From an uncultured Lachnospiraceae bacterium (GTDB taxonomy: Bacteria > Bacillota > Clostridia > Lachnospirales > Lachnospiraceae): a stretch of DNA of 64,000 nt. Within the stretch, counting starts at the first letter, position 1; every line of letters begins with the position of its first letter. The notes beneath the pieces were generated by a model, which ran no database searches, had not been told where the DNA came from, and was given only the letters and a program-made list of their open reading frames with translations. Made by a program: the position numbers and the translations under genes. The DNA is taken from assembly GCA_902794095.1 (NCBI GenBank), contig CADBFZ010000005.1:96799-160798 (forward strand). Reading direction: 5' to 3'. Below are positions 56,352-64,000 of this stretch, one piece after another.

Positions 56352-56378
56352 ATTTCTTTTCGTATTTTCCTCCAAAAA

Positions 56379-56415
56379 AGCGGCAGAGATGATCCATACC
56401 ATCTCTGCCGCTTTT
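56379..56415. terminator. bidirectional terminator between the importer operon and mgtE
   Basis: AGCGGCAGAGATG (56379-56391) pairs perfectly with CATCTCTGCCGCT (56400-56412); AAAAA before and TTTT after make it work on both strands. Confidence 0.88.
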
Positions 56416-56428
56416 AATGTCGGTTTAT

Positions 56429-57778
56429 TTATAGTTTTAAGATTGCCGTTGCTATTCTGAAATATGCAAGAAGTGAAAGTGCATCAACGATTGTGGTAAT
56501 GAATGGACTTGCCATGACTGCGGGGTCAAATCCCAGACGCTTTGCTCCCACGGGAAGCATACATCCTATGAGCATTGCCATGAATACCGCTGCGATAAGT
56601 GTCAGGCATATCGTAAGTGCTACTGCTATGGCAAGTTTGTCGAAGAGCATAAGCTTTACGAAATTTGCGGCGGCAAGTGTCAGTCCGCAGAAGACTGCAA
56701 CACGTATTTCTTTCCACATGACTTTCGGTACATCGGAGTATTCTATCTCACCGAGTGAAAGTCCACGAATGACTGTAACTGATGCTTGTCCTCCGGCATT
56801 ACCTCCCGTGTCCATCAGCATGGGAATGTAAGCTACAAGAACCGCACAGACGCTCAATGCATCTTCAAATGATTTGATGATTGCTCCTGTAAAGGTAGCA
56901 CTTACCATGAGAAGCAGCAGCCAAGGTATTCTTTTCTTATAAGTCTCAAGAACACCGGTCCTCATATATGTCTTGTCGGAAGGGAGAATAGCTGCCATCT
57001 TTTCCATGTCCTCGGTGGCCTCTTCTTCCATGATGTCCACGATATCGTCGACGGTGATAATTCCGACCAGACGGTTTTCATTATCTGTAACGGGCATTGT
57101 GGTGAAGTCGTATTTCTTGAACTGGGATGCAACCTCTTCCTGGTCCATCAAAGTGTTCAGGGCAATGACATTTTCATGCATGATATCCCCGATGATCTCA
57201 TCATCTTTGGAAAGGAGGAGGTATCTGAGTGCAACGGTTCCGATCAGGTGTCTTCCGCTGTCGAGAACGTAGCAGACATTGATTGTCTCGGAATCAACAC
57301 CGACACGTCTTATTCTCTCTATTGCTTCTTTAACCGTTGAGCTTTCCTTAAGGTCCACGTACTCCACGGTCATTATGCTACCCGCACTGTCTTCGGGATA
57401 GCGGAGCAGCTGGTTGATCTCACGCCTGGTATCGGGACTGGCCTTAGCCAAAATTCTCGTTACGATATTGGCTGGCATTTCTTCCATCAGGTCCGCAGCA
57501 TCGTCGGCCATCAGGTTATCGATGATCCCCGCAGCTTCCTTATCGGACATTACACTTATGATCTTCTGCTGCAGATCCACATCAAGGTATGCGAAAACAT
57601 CCGCAGCCTGATCCTTGGTCAGGATACGGAAAAGTTTCGGCATGTGTTCTTCGTCCAGCTCTTCGATCCACGCTGCGATATCCGCATCGTTATGCTCGGA
57701 CAAAATCTCACGGAGCTTCGCGTACTCTTTGTTTTCAAGCAGAGTCAGAAGCTCATCAAATACATTCTTTTCTTCCAT
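56429..57778 (-). CDS. mgtE: magnesium transporter MgtE
   Basis: A 449-residue channel. The cytoplasmic N domain (helical, ending near residue 130), two CBS domains (about 135-255) and five membrane helices follow in normal order, with the pore signature MDTGGNAGGQ. In homologues the cytoplasmic domains bind Mg2+ and close the pore when Mg2+ is high. It lies alone on the minus strand, with a structured leader of about 190 nt and a good promoter. Confidence 0.94.
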   Translation of the reverse strand: MEEKNVFDELLTLLENKEYAKLREILSEHNDADIAAWIEELDEEHMPKLFRILTKDQAADVFAYLDVDLQQKIISVMSDKEAAGIIDNLMADDAADLMEEMPANIVTRILAKASPDTRREINQLLRYPEDSAGSIMTVEYVDLKESSTVKEAIERIRRVGVDSETINVCYVLDSGRHLIGTVALRYLLLSKDDEIIGDIMHENVIALNTLMDQEEVASQFKKYDFTTMPVTDNENRLVGIITVDDIVDIMEEEATEDMEKMAAILPSDKTYMRTGVLETYKKRIPWLLLLMVSATFTGAIIKSFEDALSVCAVLVAYIPMLMDTGGNAGGQASVTVIRGLSLGEIEYSDVPKVMWKEIRVAVFCGLTLAAANFVKLMLFDKLAIAVALTICLTLIAAVFMAMLIGCMLPVGAKRLGFDPAVMASPFITTIVDALSLLAYFRIATAILKL

Positions 57779-57968
57779 TTTGCATCACCTTTTGAGACGG
57801 CAAAGCCCGCCCCACGAAAGGGAATGCTCTGTTAAAGGGGATTCCGGGTGGTGAGGCTGGAAAATGCCGTGATCATATAATGTATACTTCGGGGAACAGA
57901 ATCAGTACTTCGACTGTCACCTGTCATATGATCACCACCCTTCCGATAGATTTGAACCATTTAAGTTC
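57779..57968 (-). ncRNA. structured 5' leader of mgtE (unassigned candidate regulatory RNA)
   Basis: In the minus-strand RNA a 10-bp stem, formed by 57926-57935 and 57869-57878 (ATATGATCAC / GTGATCATAT on the plus strand), is extended by CACCC (57936-57940) pairing with GGGTG (57846-57850) across an 18-nt bulge. Further GGAAT/ATTCC and CCCC/GGGG pairings lie closer to the start codon. Mg2+ transporter genes often have M-box riboswitches, but I do not see the M-box core here. Function is unproven. Confidence 0.5.
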
Positions 57969-57975
57969 CGCCCTA

Positions 57976-58004
57976 ATTCTATTTTCCCATGCCTCGAAAG
58001 TCAA
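57976..58004 (-). promoter_or_regulatory. promoter of mgtE
   Basis: On the minus strand TTGACT, a 17-nt spacer and TAGAAT. Transcription would start near 57968. Confidence 0.7.
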
Positions 58005-58022
58005 GGCTTTTTGAAGTATAAT
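57994..58022 (+). promoter_or_regulatory. promoter of the fRMsr gene
   Basis: A perfect TATAAT (58017-58022) has only a weak -35 (TCGAAA) 17 nt upstream. Its -35 overlaps the mgtE -35 on the other strand, so the two promoters may compete. Confidence 0.45.
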
Positions 58023-58045
58023 AGGTCACATAGGAGTAGGAAATT

Positions 58046-58489
58046 ATGGATTATGAATTACTTGTAAAACAGGCAGAGGGTTTGGCGGAAGGAAACAGAT
58101 GGGACATCACCCTTTATGCAAATCTTTCTGCACTTATATATGAAAGCATGGACAGACTCAACTGGGCGGGATTTTACCTCATGCGTGAAGGCGAGCTTCA
58201 GCTGGGACCCTTCCAGGGTAAGACCGCATGCACTCGCATTCAGGTTGGCAAGGGCGTATGCGGAACTTCCGTTGAAAAGAATACGATCATCCGTGTTCAG
58301 GATGTTCATTTATTCCCCGGACATATCGCGTGCGACAGTGCATCGGAGTCCGAGATTGTTCTTCCCATTCACAAGAACGGAGAAGTGATCGGAGTTCTTG
58401 ATATCGACAGTCCCGTTAAGAACAGATTCTCCGAAGAAGATGAAAAGTACCTTGCTAAGATCGTAGAGATTATCGAACGAACTGTATGA
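58046..58489 (+). CDS. free methionine-(R)-sulfoxide reductase (GAF domain)
   Basis: A 147-residue single GAF domain. Three cysteines at 62, 72 and 96 (GKTACTRI, GKGVCGTS, HIACDSASESEIVLP) have the spacing of the catalytic and resolving cysteines of fRMsr. It reduces free Met-R-sulfoxide using thioredoxin and thus protects against oxidation. Ribosome site: TAGGAGTAGG. It has its own promoter, divergent from mgtE. Confidence 0.9.
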   Translation: MDYELLVKQAEGLAEGNRWDITLYANLSALIYESMDRLNWAGFYLMREGELQLGPFQGKTACTRIQVGKGVCGTSVEKNTIIRVQDVHLFPGHIACDSASESEIVLPIHKNGEVIGVLDIDSPVKNRFSEEDEKYLAKIVEIIERTV

Positions 58490-58523
58490 TGTGACACCTC
58501 ATTACACCCTATAGGAGGCGGAT

Positions 58524-59576
58524 ATGAGAAAGATCGGATTTCTGATTATATTTGCTTTGTGCTTGCTTATCACAGGATGCGGAGCTGTTTCCAATGAAAG
58601 ACTTGATAATGCGGGAATTAATCTTTCATCGGATACTCTGAAGATTGATAAGATCTCAATCGTAACCGCTGAGGTAAGCGAAGATTATCTGTGGAAGATC
58701 GAATGGCCGAAGAGCTACTATACCGGCACTCAGTCCCATATCTTCAAAAACGGATTTAAGGCGATTACGGAAGAAGATAGGGACTTTATCCTTACGTATC
58801 TGTCGGAGCATGACAATATGTCACCTGCAAACGGACCATTCCTTTGTGATATTCAGGTGTCTACGATCGACGGTAATGTTCACTCCGGTCTGTCACTTAG
58901 CGTTTACGGGCAATACCCCGAAGGCTTCGATGAATTTGCTGCAGTGATAAATCGAGTTTGCGGTGATGACAGAGTTTATCTTCCTGCAACCGGAAATGCT
59001 CAGGAAATAACTCCCGAATACTTCACGGCGATTACAGGTATTACGGATGATGATGTTGTAGGCGGTACCGTTGCAGAGATGCTTGATCATTGCAATATTG
59101 TAGATTACGAGACTTTGTATTTTAACTCGCCATATGAACTTGGAAAGTATGCAAGAAATTACGAAGCATGCAGACTTCTCGAGTATCACATACAGTCCGC
59201 ACCGAGTACGGATGATGAGTGTCTTGCATATGCTAAAGAGCTCGCTACAGAACTTGGTATCACGGATGAGATAACCAAGGAGCACTCGATAAACGAAGAT
59301 CAGGAGTGGTATGAGATTCCTGATTACAATGGAGTAAGTATCCGGGTTTACAGAGCCGAGACCGTAACCGATGATATGTATGTTGAAACTCTCAGTCAGT
59401 ACGGCAACCTGATGGTTTATGAGACGACAACAACTCCTACGTCGGAGTGTCAGGGATACAGATGTCTTGATTTCATATACAGTAATGATCTGAAATTTGT
59501 TGTTGCGATAAACAGTAACACAACGGATATCGAATTGATAGCCGAGCTCACAGATGTTGTCAGAGGTATGAAATAA
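58524..59576 (+). CDS. lipoprotein of unknown function
   Basis: A 350-residue protein with signal MRKIGFLIIFALCLLITGC; Cys19 would be lipidated. No domain is recognised in the mature part, which is acidic and has many Tyr and Asp residues. It begins after TATAGGAGGCGG, 34 nt behind fRMsr, and ends 15 nt before the NAD(P)HX dehydratase gene, so the four genes 58046-61147 probably form one transcript. Its position gives no clear hint of role. Confidence 0.7.
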   Translation: MRKIGFLIIFALCLLITGCGAVSNERLDNAGINLSSDTLKIDKISIVTAEVSEDYLWKIEWPKSYYTGTQSHIFKNGFKAITEEDRDFILTYLSEHDNMSPANGPFLCDIQVSTIDGNVHSGLSLSVYGQYPEGFDEFAAVINRVCGDDRVYLPATGNAQEITPEYFTAITGITDDDVVGGTVAEMLDHCNIVDYETLYFNSPYELGKYARNYEACRLLEYHIQSAPSTDDECLAYAKELATELGITDEITKEHSINEDQEWYEIPDYNGVSIRVYRAETVTDDMYVETLSQYGNLMVYETTTTPTSECQGYRCLDFIYSNDLKFVVAINSNTTDIELIAELTDVVRGMK

Positions 59577-59591
59577 AATACGGAGTATCAA

Positions 59592-60455
59592 ATGGCGCAG
59601 AGAAAAATCGTACATTTAGATAAAGATATATGTGACATGCTCCCCGAGAGAAAGCCTGACGGGCACAAGGGAACCTTCGGAAAAGCATTTATATATTCCG
59701 GAAGTTTCGGAAGTGCGGGCTGTGCACTTCTTGCGGGAAGAGCTGCATACAGGATTGGTGCCGGCATGGTTAAGATTGCATCACCCGAATGCAACAGAGT
59801 GATCATTCAGACTGCACTTCCCGAGGCACTTTATGATACGAATGAATTCGCTCGCAGGATGAACATCACGGATAAATGGCCGGATGTGTACCTTGCAGGC
59901 CCCGGAATCGGAACGGATGAAGAGAGCATTAACAACCTGGATGCACTCATTAACGGTTCAGGTAACAAGCCACTTGTTCTCGATGCCGATGCACTTACTA
60001 TAATTTCCTCGGATGCAGGAAGATACTTATCCGAAGATATTATGAGAATGGCAAATGACGGAAGAAAAATCATCTTAACACCTCATGAGGGCGAACTGCA
60101 CAGATTGCTTAGGGTTATACCTGATGCTGCTTCGGATGGCGACAGACTCAGCCTTGCAATTGATATATCGGACTATTTCGGATGTACCGTTGCAGCCAAG
60201 GGACCCGTTACATACGTAGTTACTCCGGGTAAGGATATCTACGAAAACAATGATTGCGGAAATTCAGGCATGGCAACCGCAGGAAGCGGAGACGTCCTTG
60301 CAGGGATCATAGTCGGACTTCTTGCGCAGGGACTTGATGCGCACACTGCCGCATCATATGGCGTCCGTATCCATGCACTTGCCGGTGACAGAGCAGCAGA
60401 AGGAAGGTGTGAGCACGCACTCATGGCAGGAGATATCGCAGAATACATTTACTGA
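59592..60455 (+). CDS. nnrD: ADP/ATP-dependent (S)-NAD(P)H-hydrate dehydratase
   Basis: A 287-residue protein of the ribokinase-like YjeF C-terminal family. HKGTFGKAFIYSGSFGSAGCA, LVLDADAL, LTPHEGELHRLL and the catalytic GMATAGSGDVLAGIIVGLLAQG are all present. It dehydrates the damaged cofactor NAD(P)HX back to NAD(P)H. The epimerase domain (NnrE) is absent and must be encoded elsewhere or be dispensable. Its stop overlaps the ATG of the next gene (TGATG). Confidence 0.92.
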   Translation: MAQRKIVHLDKDICDMLPERKPDGHKGTFGKAFIYSGSFGSAGCALLAGRAAYRIGAGMVKIASPECNRVIIQTALPEALYDTNEFARRMNITDKWPDVYLAGPGIGTDEESINNLDALINGSGNKPLVLDADALTIISSDAGRYLSEDIMRMANDGRKIILTPHEGELHRLLRVIPDAASDGDRLSLAIDISDYFGCTVAAKGPVTYVVTPGKDIYENNDCGNSGMATAGSGDVLAGIIVGLLAQGLDAHTAASYGVRIHALAGDRAAEGRCEHALMAGDIAEYIY

Positions 60456-61147
60456 TGAGAATAGATAAATTTCTTGCAGACAATTCAATAGGAACGCGCA
60501 AGGAGATAAAGGGGCTCATCAAAGCAGGACGTGTTACGGTTAACGGAGCGCAGGTTAGTGATCCGGGTATGCATGTCAATCCGGAGAAGGATGAGATATC
60601 TTATGACGGAAGTGTCATAACTTATGAGCGCTTTCATTATTACATGTTAAATAAACCTGCCGGAGTTGTATCCTCAACAAGGGAAGGTGCATCTACAACA
60701 GTTGTGGAACTCCTTGCTGATGAAAATGTTAAGAACCTCTCACCCGTAGGAAGACTTGATAAGGACACCGAAGGACTTCTACTTATAACAGATGACGGAG
60801 CACTTCTCCATGATCTGATATCCCCTTCCAAACATGTGGGTAAGGAGTATCTGGTAATCCCCGAACATCCCTTAACCGAGGATGACCTTAAGAAACTGGA
60901 AGAAGGTGTGGATATCGGAGATGATAAGAAAACACTTCCTGCGAAAGCCCGCATGGAAGATGACGGACTCCATCTTGTTATATATGAAGGAAGATTCCAT
61001 CAGGTTAAGAGAATGCTGGAAGCAGTAGGCAATAAAGTTACTTACTTAAAACGTCTTAAAATGGGTGATCTTGAACTTGATCCGGGGCTTGAAGGCGGAG
61101 AGTACAGAAAGCTTACACCCGAGGAACTGGAGCTTCTTAAGAGATAA
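60455..61147 (+). CDS. RsuA/RluB/RluE-family pseudouridine synthase
   Basis: A 230-residue protein. The N-terminal S4 RNA-binding domain begins MRIDKFLADNSIGTRKEIK, and the catalytic domain contains PVGRLDKDTEGLLLITDDG, with the catalytic Asp in GRLDKDT. The LNKPAGVVSSTREG region is also typical. It isomerises a uridine in rRNA; the size fits RsuA (16S rRNA), but RluB/E-like activity cannot be excluded. It is translationally coupled to nnrD. Confidence 0.9.
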   Translation: MRIDKFLADNSIGTRKEIKGLIKAGRVTVNGAQVSDPGMHVNPEKDEISYDGSVITYERFHYYMLNKPAGVVSSTREGASTTVVELLADENVKNLSPVGRLDKDTEGLLLITDDGALLHDLISPSKHVGKEYLVIPEHPLTEDDLKKLEEGVDIGDDKKTLPAKARMEDDGLHLVIYEGRFHQVKRMLEAVGNKVTYLKRLKMGDLELDPGLEGGEYRKLTPEELELLKR

Positions 61148-61166
61148 CATTTAGGAACATAATTAT

Positions 61167-61196
61167 TTAACCATTTAAGCCAAAATGTGATAATAT
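61167..61196 (+). promoter_or_regulatory. promoter of the TPP riboswitch / thiT transcript
   Basis: TTAACC, an 18-nt spacer and TAATAT with an extended TG-n. It stands 16 nt upstream of the riboswitch. Confidence 0.45.
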
Positions 61197-61211
61197 GTAT
61201 TGAATCAAATA

Positions 61212-61309
61212 TTGGGGTGCTTATCTATAGCTGAGATCGGTCAAAGGACCGGAACCCATGGATCTGTAAAGGATCCGAACTTGATCCGGGTAATACCGGC
61301 GTAAGGAGG
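61212..61309 (+). ncRNA. TPP (thiamine pyrophosphate) riboswitch
   Basis: The THI-box core is clear: TTGGGGTGC at the 5' end, GCTGAGATCGGTC, GAACCCATGG, then GAACTTGATCCGGGTAATACC and GGCGTAAGGAGG at the 3' end. The last part contains the AAGGAGG ribosome site of the gene that starts at 61315. With TPP bound, P1 should hide the ribosome site, so control is likely translational; no terminator is seen between riboswitch and start codon. Confidence 0.95.
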
Positions 61310-61314
61310 CTTAT

Positions 61315-61998
61315 ATGTTTTGGAGTTCTGAAGACGGATACTATGCTCTGACAAAGACGGGCTACATTGCCCTTGCCTTGATCGCAGTTATTGTACTTGC
61401 GCTCATCGGCTTTATGAAGAGCAGAAAAGGTTCTGAGAATACCTCATCGAAATTCTCTGTTTCTACAATAACTTTTGCGGGTGTATCGATCGCACTTGCT
61501 TTTGTTCTTTCTTATATCAAGATCATTCAGATGCCCTGGGGCGGATCGGTTATACTTCTTTCCATGTTTTTTATTGTTTTTGTAGGATACCTGTACGGTC
61601 CCAAAGTCGGACTTGCCGCAGGATTTATATTCGGTATCCTGGAACTGATTCAGGACGGCGGTACTTACATGCTGACTCTTTTCCAGGTATGCTGTGATTA
61701 TATACTGGCGTTTACCGCACTTGGCGTTAGTGGCTTTTTCAAGGGAAAAAAGAACGGTCTTGTGACCGGATATATCGTTGCGGTGATTGCCAGAGGAATA
61801 TTCCATGTTATAGGCGGATATATCTATTGGATGGATTATATGCCTGAGAATTTCCCTGCATCACTTAGGGCTATCTATCCCATTTGTTACAATTTTGCTT
61901 ACCTTATCCCCGAAGCGATCCTAACAGTTGTAGTAATATCGCTTCCTCCGGTCAAGAAAGCAATAGCCGGAGTAAGGAATATGGCGGATAAGGCTTAA
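61315..61998 (+). CDS. thiT: ECF-type thiamine transporter substrate-binding subunit ThiT
   Basis: A 227-residue protein with six or seven hydrophobic segments. VGYLYGPKVGLAAGFIFGILELIQD and FFKGKKNGLVTGYI match ThiT, the thiamine S-component of energy-coupling-factor importers. An extra N-terminal helix (about 15-33) precedes the core. The riboswitch confirms thiamine as substrate. The shared ECF module (EcfA/A'/T) is not in this window. Confidence 0.92.
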   Translation: MFWSSEDGYYALTKTGYIALALIAVIVLALIGFMKSRKGSENTSSKFSVSTITFAGVSIALAFVLSYIKIIQMPWGGSVILLSMFFIVFVGYLYGPKVGLAAGFIFGILELIQDGGTYMLTLFQVCCDYILAFTALGVSGFFKGKKNGLVTGYIVAVIARGIFHVIGGYIYWMDYMPENFPASLRAIYPICYNFAYLIPEAILTVVVISLPPVKKAIAGVRNMADKA

Positions 61999-62023
61999 AC
62001 CAGTTTGATCCGGAGAAATAAAT

Positions 62024-63133
62024 ATGGACAGAGAAAAGACGATCGTACGCACAAGTATCATCGGTATTGCAGCCAATCTTCTGCTTGCTGCATTTAAGGC
62101 TGTCATAGGCTTTGCCAGCGGATCCGTTGCAATCATCACTGATGCTGTCAACAATATCACGGACGGCTTAAGCAGTGTTATTACCATAATCGGTGCCAAA
62201 TACGCGGGCAAAAAACCTGATAAAGAACACCCCTTAGGACACGGAAGAGCCGAATATATCAGTGCTGCCGTGATCTCTGTCCTTGTTCTGTACGCAGGTG
62301 TTACATCACTTGTCGAATCCGTTAAGAAGATCATAAATCCCGGTGAGATATCCTATGACTATATTCAGATAGTGATATTGATAGCCGCTGTTTTTGTAAA
62401 AGTATTTCTCGGTACATATTTCAGTCATATCGGTAAAAAGGTTAATTCGGATTCTCTTGTAGATTCCGGCAAGGATGCCATCGGAGATGTGTTTATATCA
62501 TCTGCCGCAATACTTGCCGCAATCATCTATATCATCAAAGGTTTTTCCATCGAAGGCTATGTCGGTGTTCTGATCGGTGTCTTTATTATCAAGGCCGGTG
62601 TAGGAATGCTGAAGCATACCATGGATGACATCATCGGACACAGACCCGACTCTGAACTTACCAGGCAGATCAAAGAATCCGTATGTGAGTTCGAGGGGGT
62701 CTACGGTGTCTACGATATGATCCTTCATAACTACGGCCCCGATAAGTACATGGGTTCCATACATGTTGAGATCGATGCATCCAAGAACGCTGACGAGATC
62801 GATACCCTTTCCCGCAGGATCACTCACACCATCTATGCCAAGTACGGAGTTGTTATAGAAGCGGTAGGTGTTTATGCAAGAGACGATATTCATCCCGAGG
62901 TTTCGGAGATGAGAGGAAAGGTTTCCGATATTGTCTTTTCACATGATAATGTTCTTCAGATGCACGGCTTCAGAGTTGATTTTGACAATAAGCTGATCAT
63001 GGCGGATATCATCATCGACTTTGCAGCTCCCGACAGAGAAGGCCTGTACACACATATCATCGAGGATATCGCTGAGGCTTATCCGGGATACACTCCCAAG
63101 ATCGTTCTTGATATCGACGCATCCGATCTTTAA
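62024..63133 (+). CDS. cation diffusion facilitator (CDF) family transporter
   Basis: A 369-residue protein with about six transmembrane helices. ITDAVNNITDGLSSVI in helix II and HPLGHGRAEYISA carry the metal-binding Asp/His residues, and DSGKDAIGDVFISSAAIL (helix V) the second set. The C-terminal region, about 150 residues, is longer than in a single CDF cytoplasmic domain. It exports Zn2+, Mn2+, Fe2+ or similar by proton antiport; the metal is not decided. It is 26 nt after thiT and may be on the same transcript. Ribosome site: CGGAGAAATA. Confidence 0.92.
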   Translation: MDREKTIVRTSIIGIAANLLLAAFKAVIGFASGSVAIITDAVNNITDGLSSVITIIGAKYAGKKPDKEHPLGHGRAEYISAAVISVLVLYAGVTSLVESVKKIINPGEISYDYIQIVILIAAVFVKVFLGTYFSHIGKKVNSDSLVDSGKDAIGDVFISSAAILAAIIYIIKGFSIEGYVGVLIGVFIIKAGVGMLKHTMDDIIGHRPDSELTRQIKESVCEFEGVYGVYDMILHNYGPDKYMGSIHVEIDASKNADEIDTLSRRITHTIYAKYGVVIEAVGVYARDDIHPEVSEMRGKVSDIVFSHDNVLQMHGFRVDFDNKLIMADIIIDFAAPDREGLYTHIIEDIAEAYPGYTPKIVLDIDASDL

Positions 63134-63177
63134 AAATTTGATATAATAGAGAAAAATGTTTCGGGGGAGAAATATTT

Positions 63178-63924
63178 ATGCCTGCTAAATTTTTGGTGGA
63201 TTCCGAAAGACCCAATGCTCTCATAACGGGAGCTTCAAGAGGAATAGGAAGAGCCATCGCGGAAGCTCTCTCCGCAGACGGCTACGATCTGATCCTCACA
63301 TGCAAACATTCCATAGGGGACCTTGAGACCTACGCCGGCACATTGGCCGATAAATACGGCATCAGCGTGTGCACGGAAAGAGTAGATATGTCCTCGGCTT
63401 CGGATGTCAGGGAACTTTTCGAAGGCATCCACGATCTTGATGTTCTTGTAAATAACGCGGGAATATCCTACATAGGTCTTCTTCAGGATATGTCCGACGA
63501 AGAGTGGAACGACGTTATCGGCACCAATCTGTCCTCCGCTTTCTATACATCCAGGTGCGCAATTCCTCTTATGCTTAAAAAACAATACGGAAGAATCCTC
63601 AACATCTCATCCGTATGGGGAAATGTGGGAGCATCCCTTGAAGTAGCATATTCTGCATCAAAGGGCGGACTTAACGCATTCACCAGGGCTCTTTCCAAAG
63701 AACTTGCCCCTTCCCAGATTGCGGTTAACGCCATTGCCTGCGGAGTTATCGATACGGACATGAATTCCGGCTTTTCTCCGGAGGACATGGACGAACTTAA
63801 GAAGGAGATCCCCGCGGACCGCATCGGAAGCCCCGAAGAGGTGGCAAAACTGGTTTCTCTGGTCTTAAAAGCCCCCTTATACATGACAGGTCAGGTAATT
63901 ACCCTTGACGGTGGGTGGACTTAA
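63178..63924 (+). CDS. SDR family NAD(P)-dependent oxidoreductase (3-oxoacyl-ACP reductase-like)
   Basis: A 248-residue classical SDR. The cofactor motif TGASRGIGRA is at residues 19-28, NNAG follows at about 95, and the catalytic Ser-Tyr-Lys is in ISSVWGNVGASLEVAYSASKG. VALDG-type C-terminus (VITLDGGWT) is complete. FabG-like reductases act on acyl-ACP, but a stand-alone copy here, with an atypical N-terminal extension (MPAKFLVDSERPN), could use another keto substrate. Ribosome site: CGGGGGAGA. Confidence 0.9.
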   Translation: MPAKFLVDSERPNALITGASRGIGRAIAEALSADGYDLILTCKHSIGDLETYAGTLADKYGISVCTERVDMSSASDVRELFEGIHDLDVLVNNAGISYIGLLQDMSDEEWNDVIGTNLSSAFYTSRCAIPLMLKKQYGRILNISSVWGNVGASLEVAYSASKGGLNAFTRALSKELAPSQIAVNAIACGVIDTDMNSGFSPEDMDELKKEIPADRIGSPEEVAKLVSLVLKAPLYMTGQVITLDGGWT

Positions 63925-64000
63925 CCCAATTTTGTTGTTTTTTGGGGGTATTTATAGTAGAATTTATATGTATGTGTGGCACCTTAAAACACGGTGTTTA
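63925..64000 (+). other. intergenic end of window, possible promoter of the next gene
   Basis: TTGTTT, a 17-nt spacer and TAGAAT fit a promoter near 63934-63962. A CACC...GGTG hairpin follows at the window edge. No start codon of a supported gene is visible. Confidence 0.3.

Noticed and set aside
57779..57968. M-box riboswitch before mgtE
   Set aside because: The conserved M-box strings are not in the minus-strand leader; a GGTGAGGCT-like string exists only on the opposite strand.

Overview
The window looks like chromosomal sequence from an anaerobic, low-to-mid GC Gram-positive of the family Lachnospiraceae (Butyrivibrio/Pseudobutyrivibrio-like). This rests on the translation-gene sequences (EF-Tu, EF-G, RpoB, S12), class III NrdD, strong TTGACA/TATAAT-type promoters, AGGAGG ribosome sites, and the combination of VTC, DUF4956, CotH, MBOAT, DHHW and cellulose-synthase genes. 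The genus is an inference.

Layout. 1-10.5 kb: the end of a membrane protein, an orphan type IV pilin-like gene, a UDP-sugar pyrophosphorylase with galE, a small alarmone synthetase, a membrane-anchored coiled-coil protein paired with a LysM/M23 peptidase, and an acyl-CoA ligase. 10.5-10.9 kb: no gene, but two long hairpins that are diverged, oppositely oriented copies of one repeat family. 11-32.5 kb: the transcription/translation block rpmG-secE-nusG-rplKA-(L10 leader)-rplJL, then a three-gene MacB-type ABC cassette, rpoB-rpoC, rmlD, a small stress membrane protein, and rpsL-rpsG-fusA-tuf. 32.6-42.9 kb: a lipoprotein gene, then an eight-gene exopolysaccharide operon (SpaA-like membrane protein, VTC, DUF4956, CotH, a 59-residue membrane protein, MBOAT, DHHW, BcsA-PilZ) behind a promoter and an intrinsic terminator in its leader. 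43-49 kb: a LacI regulator with glycogen phosphorylase, and anaerobic ribonucleotide reductase behind tandem NrdR boxes. 49-56.4 kb: histidine kinase, response regulator and a ribose-type sugar ABC importer with two permeases. 56.4-64 kb: mgtE on the minus strand with a structured leader, fRMsr, a lipoprotein, NAD(P)HX dehydratase, a pseudouridine synthase, a TPP riboswitch with thiT, a CDF transporter and an SDR reductase.

The strongest anomalies are (1) an in-frame TAA at codon 563 of rpoC, with the rest of the essential reading frame intact; (2) the paired long hairpins upstream of rpmG, whose arms differ by compensatory changes; (3) the exopolysaccharide operon, whose synthase carries a c-di-GMP-binding PilZ domain and whose partners include polyphosphate-polymerase-like and CotH-kinase-like proteins; and (4) a structured leader of about 190 nt on mgtE that I could not match to the M-box.

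Most intergenic gaps are short and explained by promoters, hairpin terminators or leaders. No tRNA, rRNA, CRISPR array, insertion sequence or prophage was seen. All functions come from reading motifs; nothing was searched or computed.
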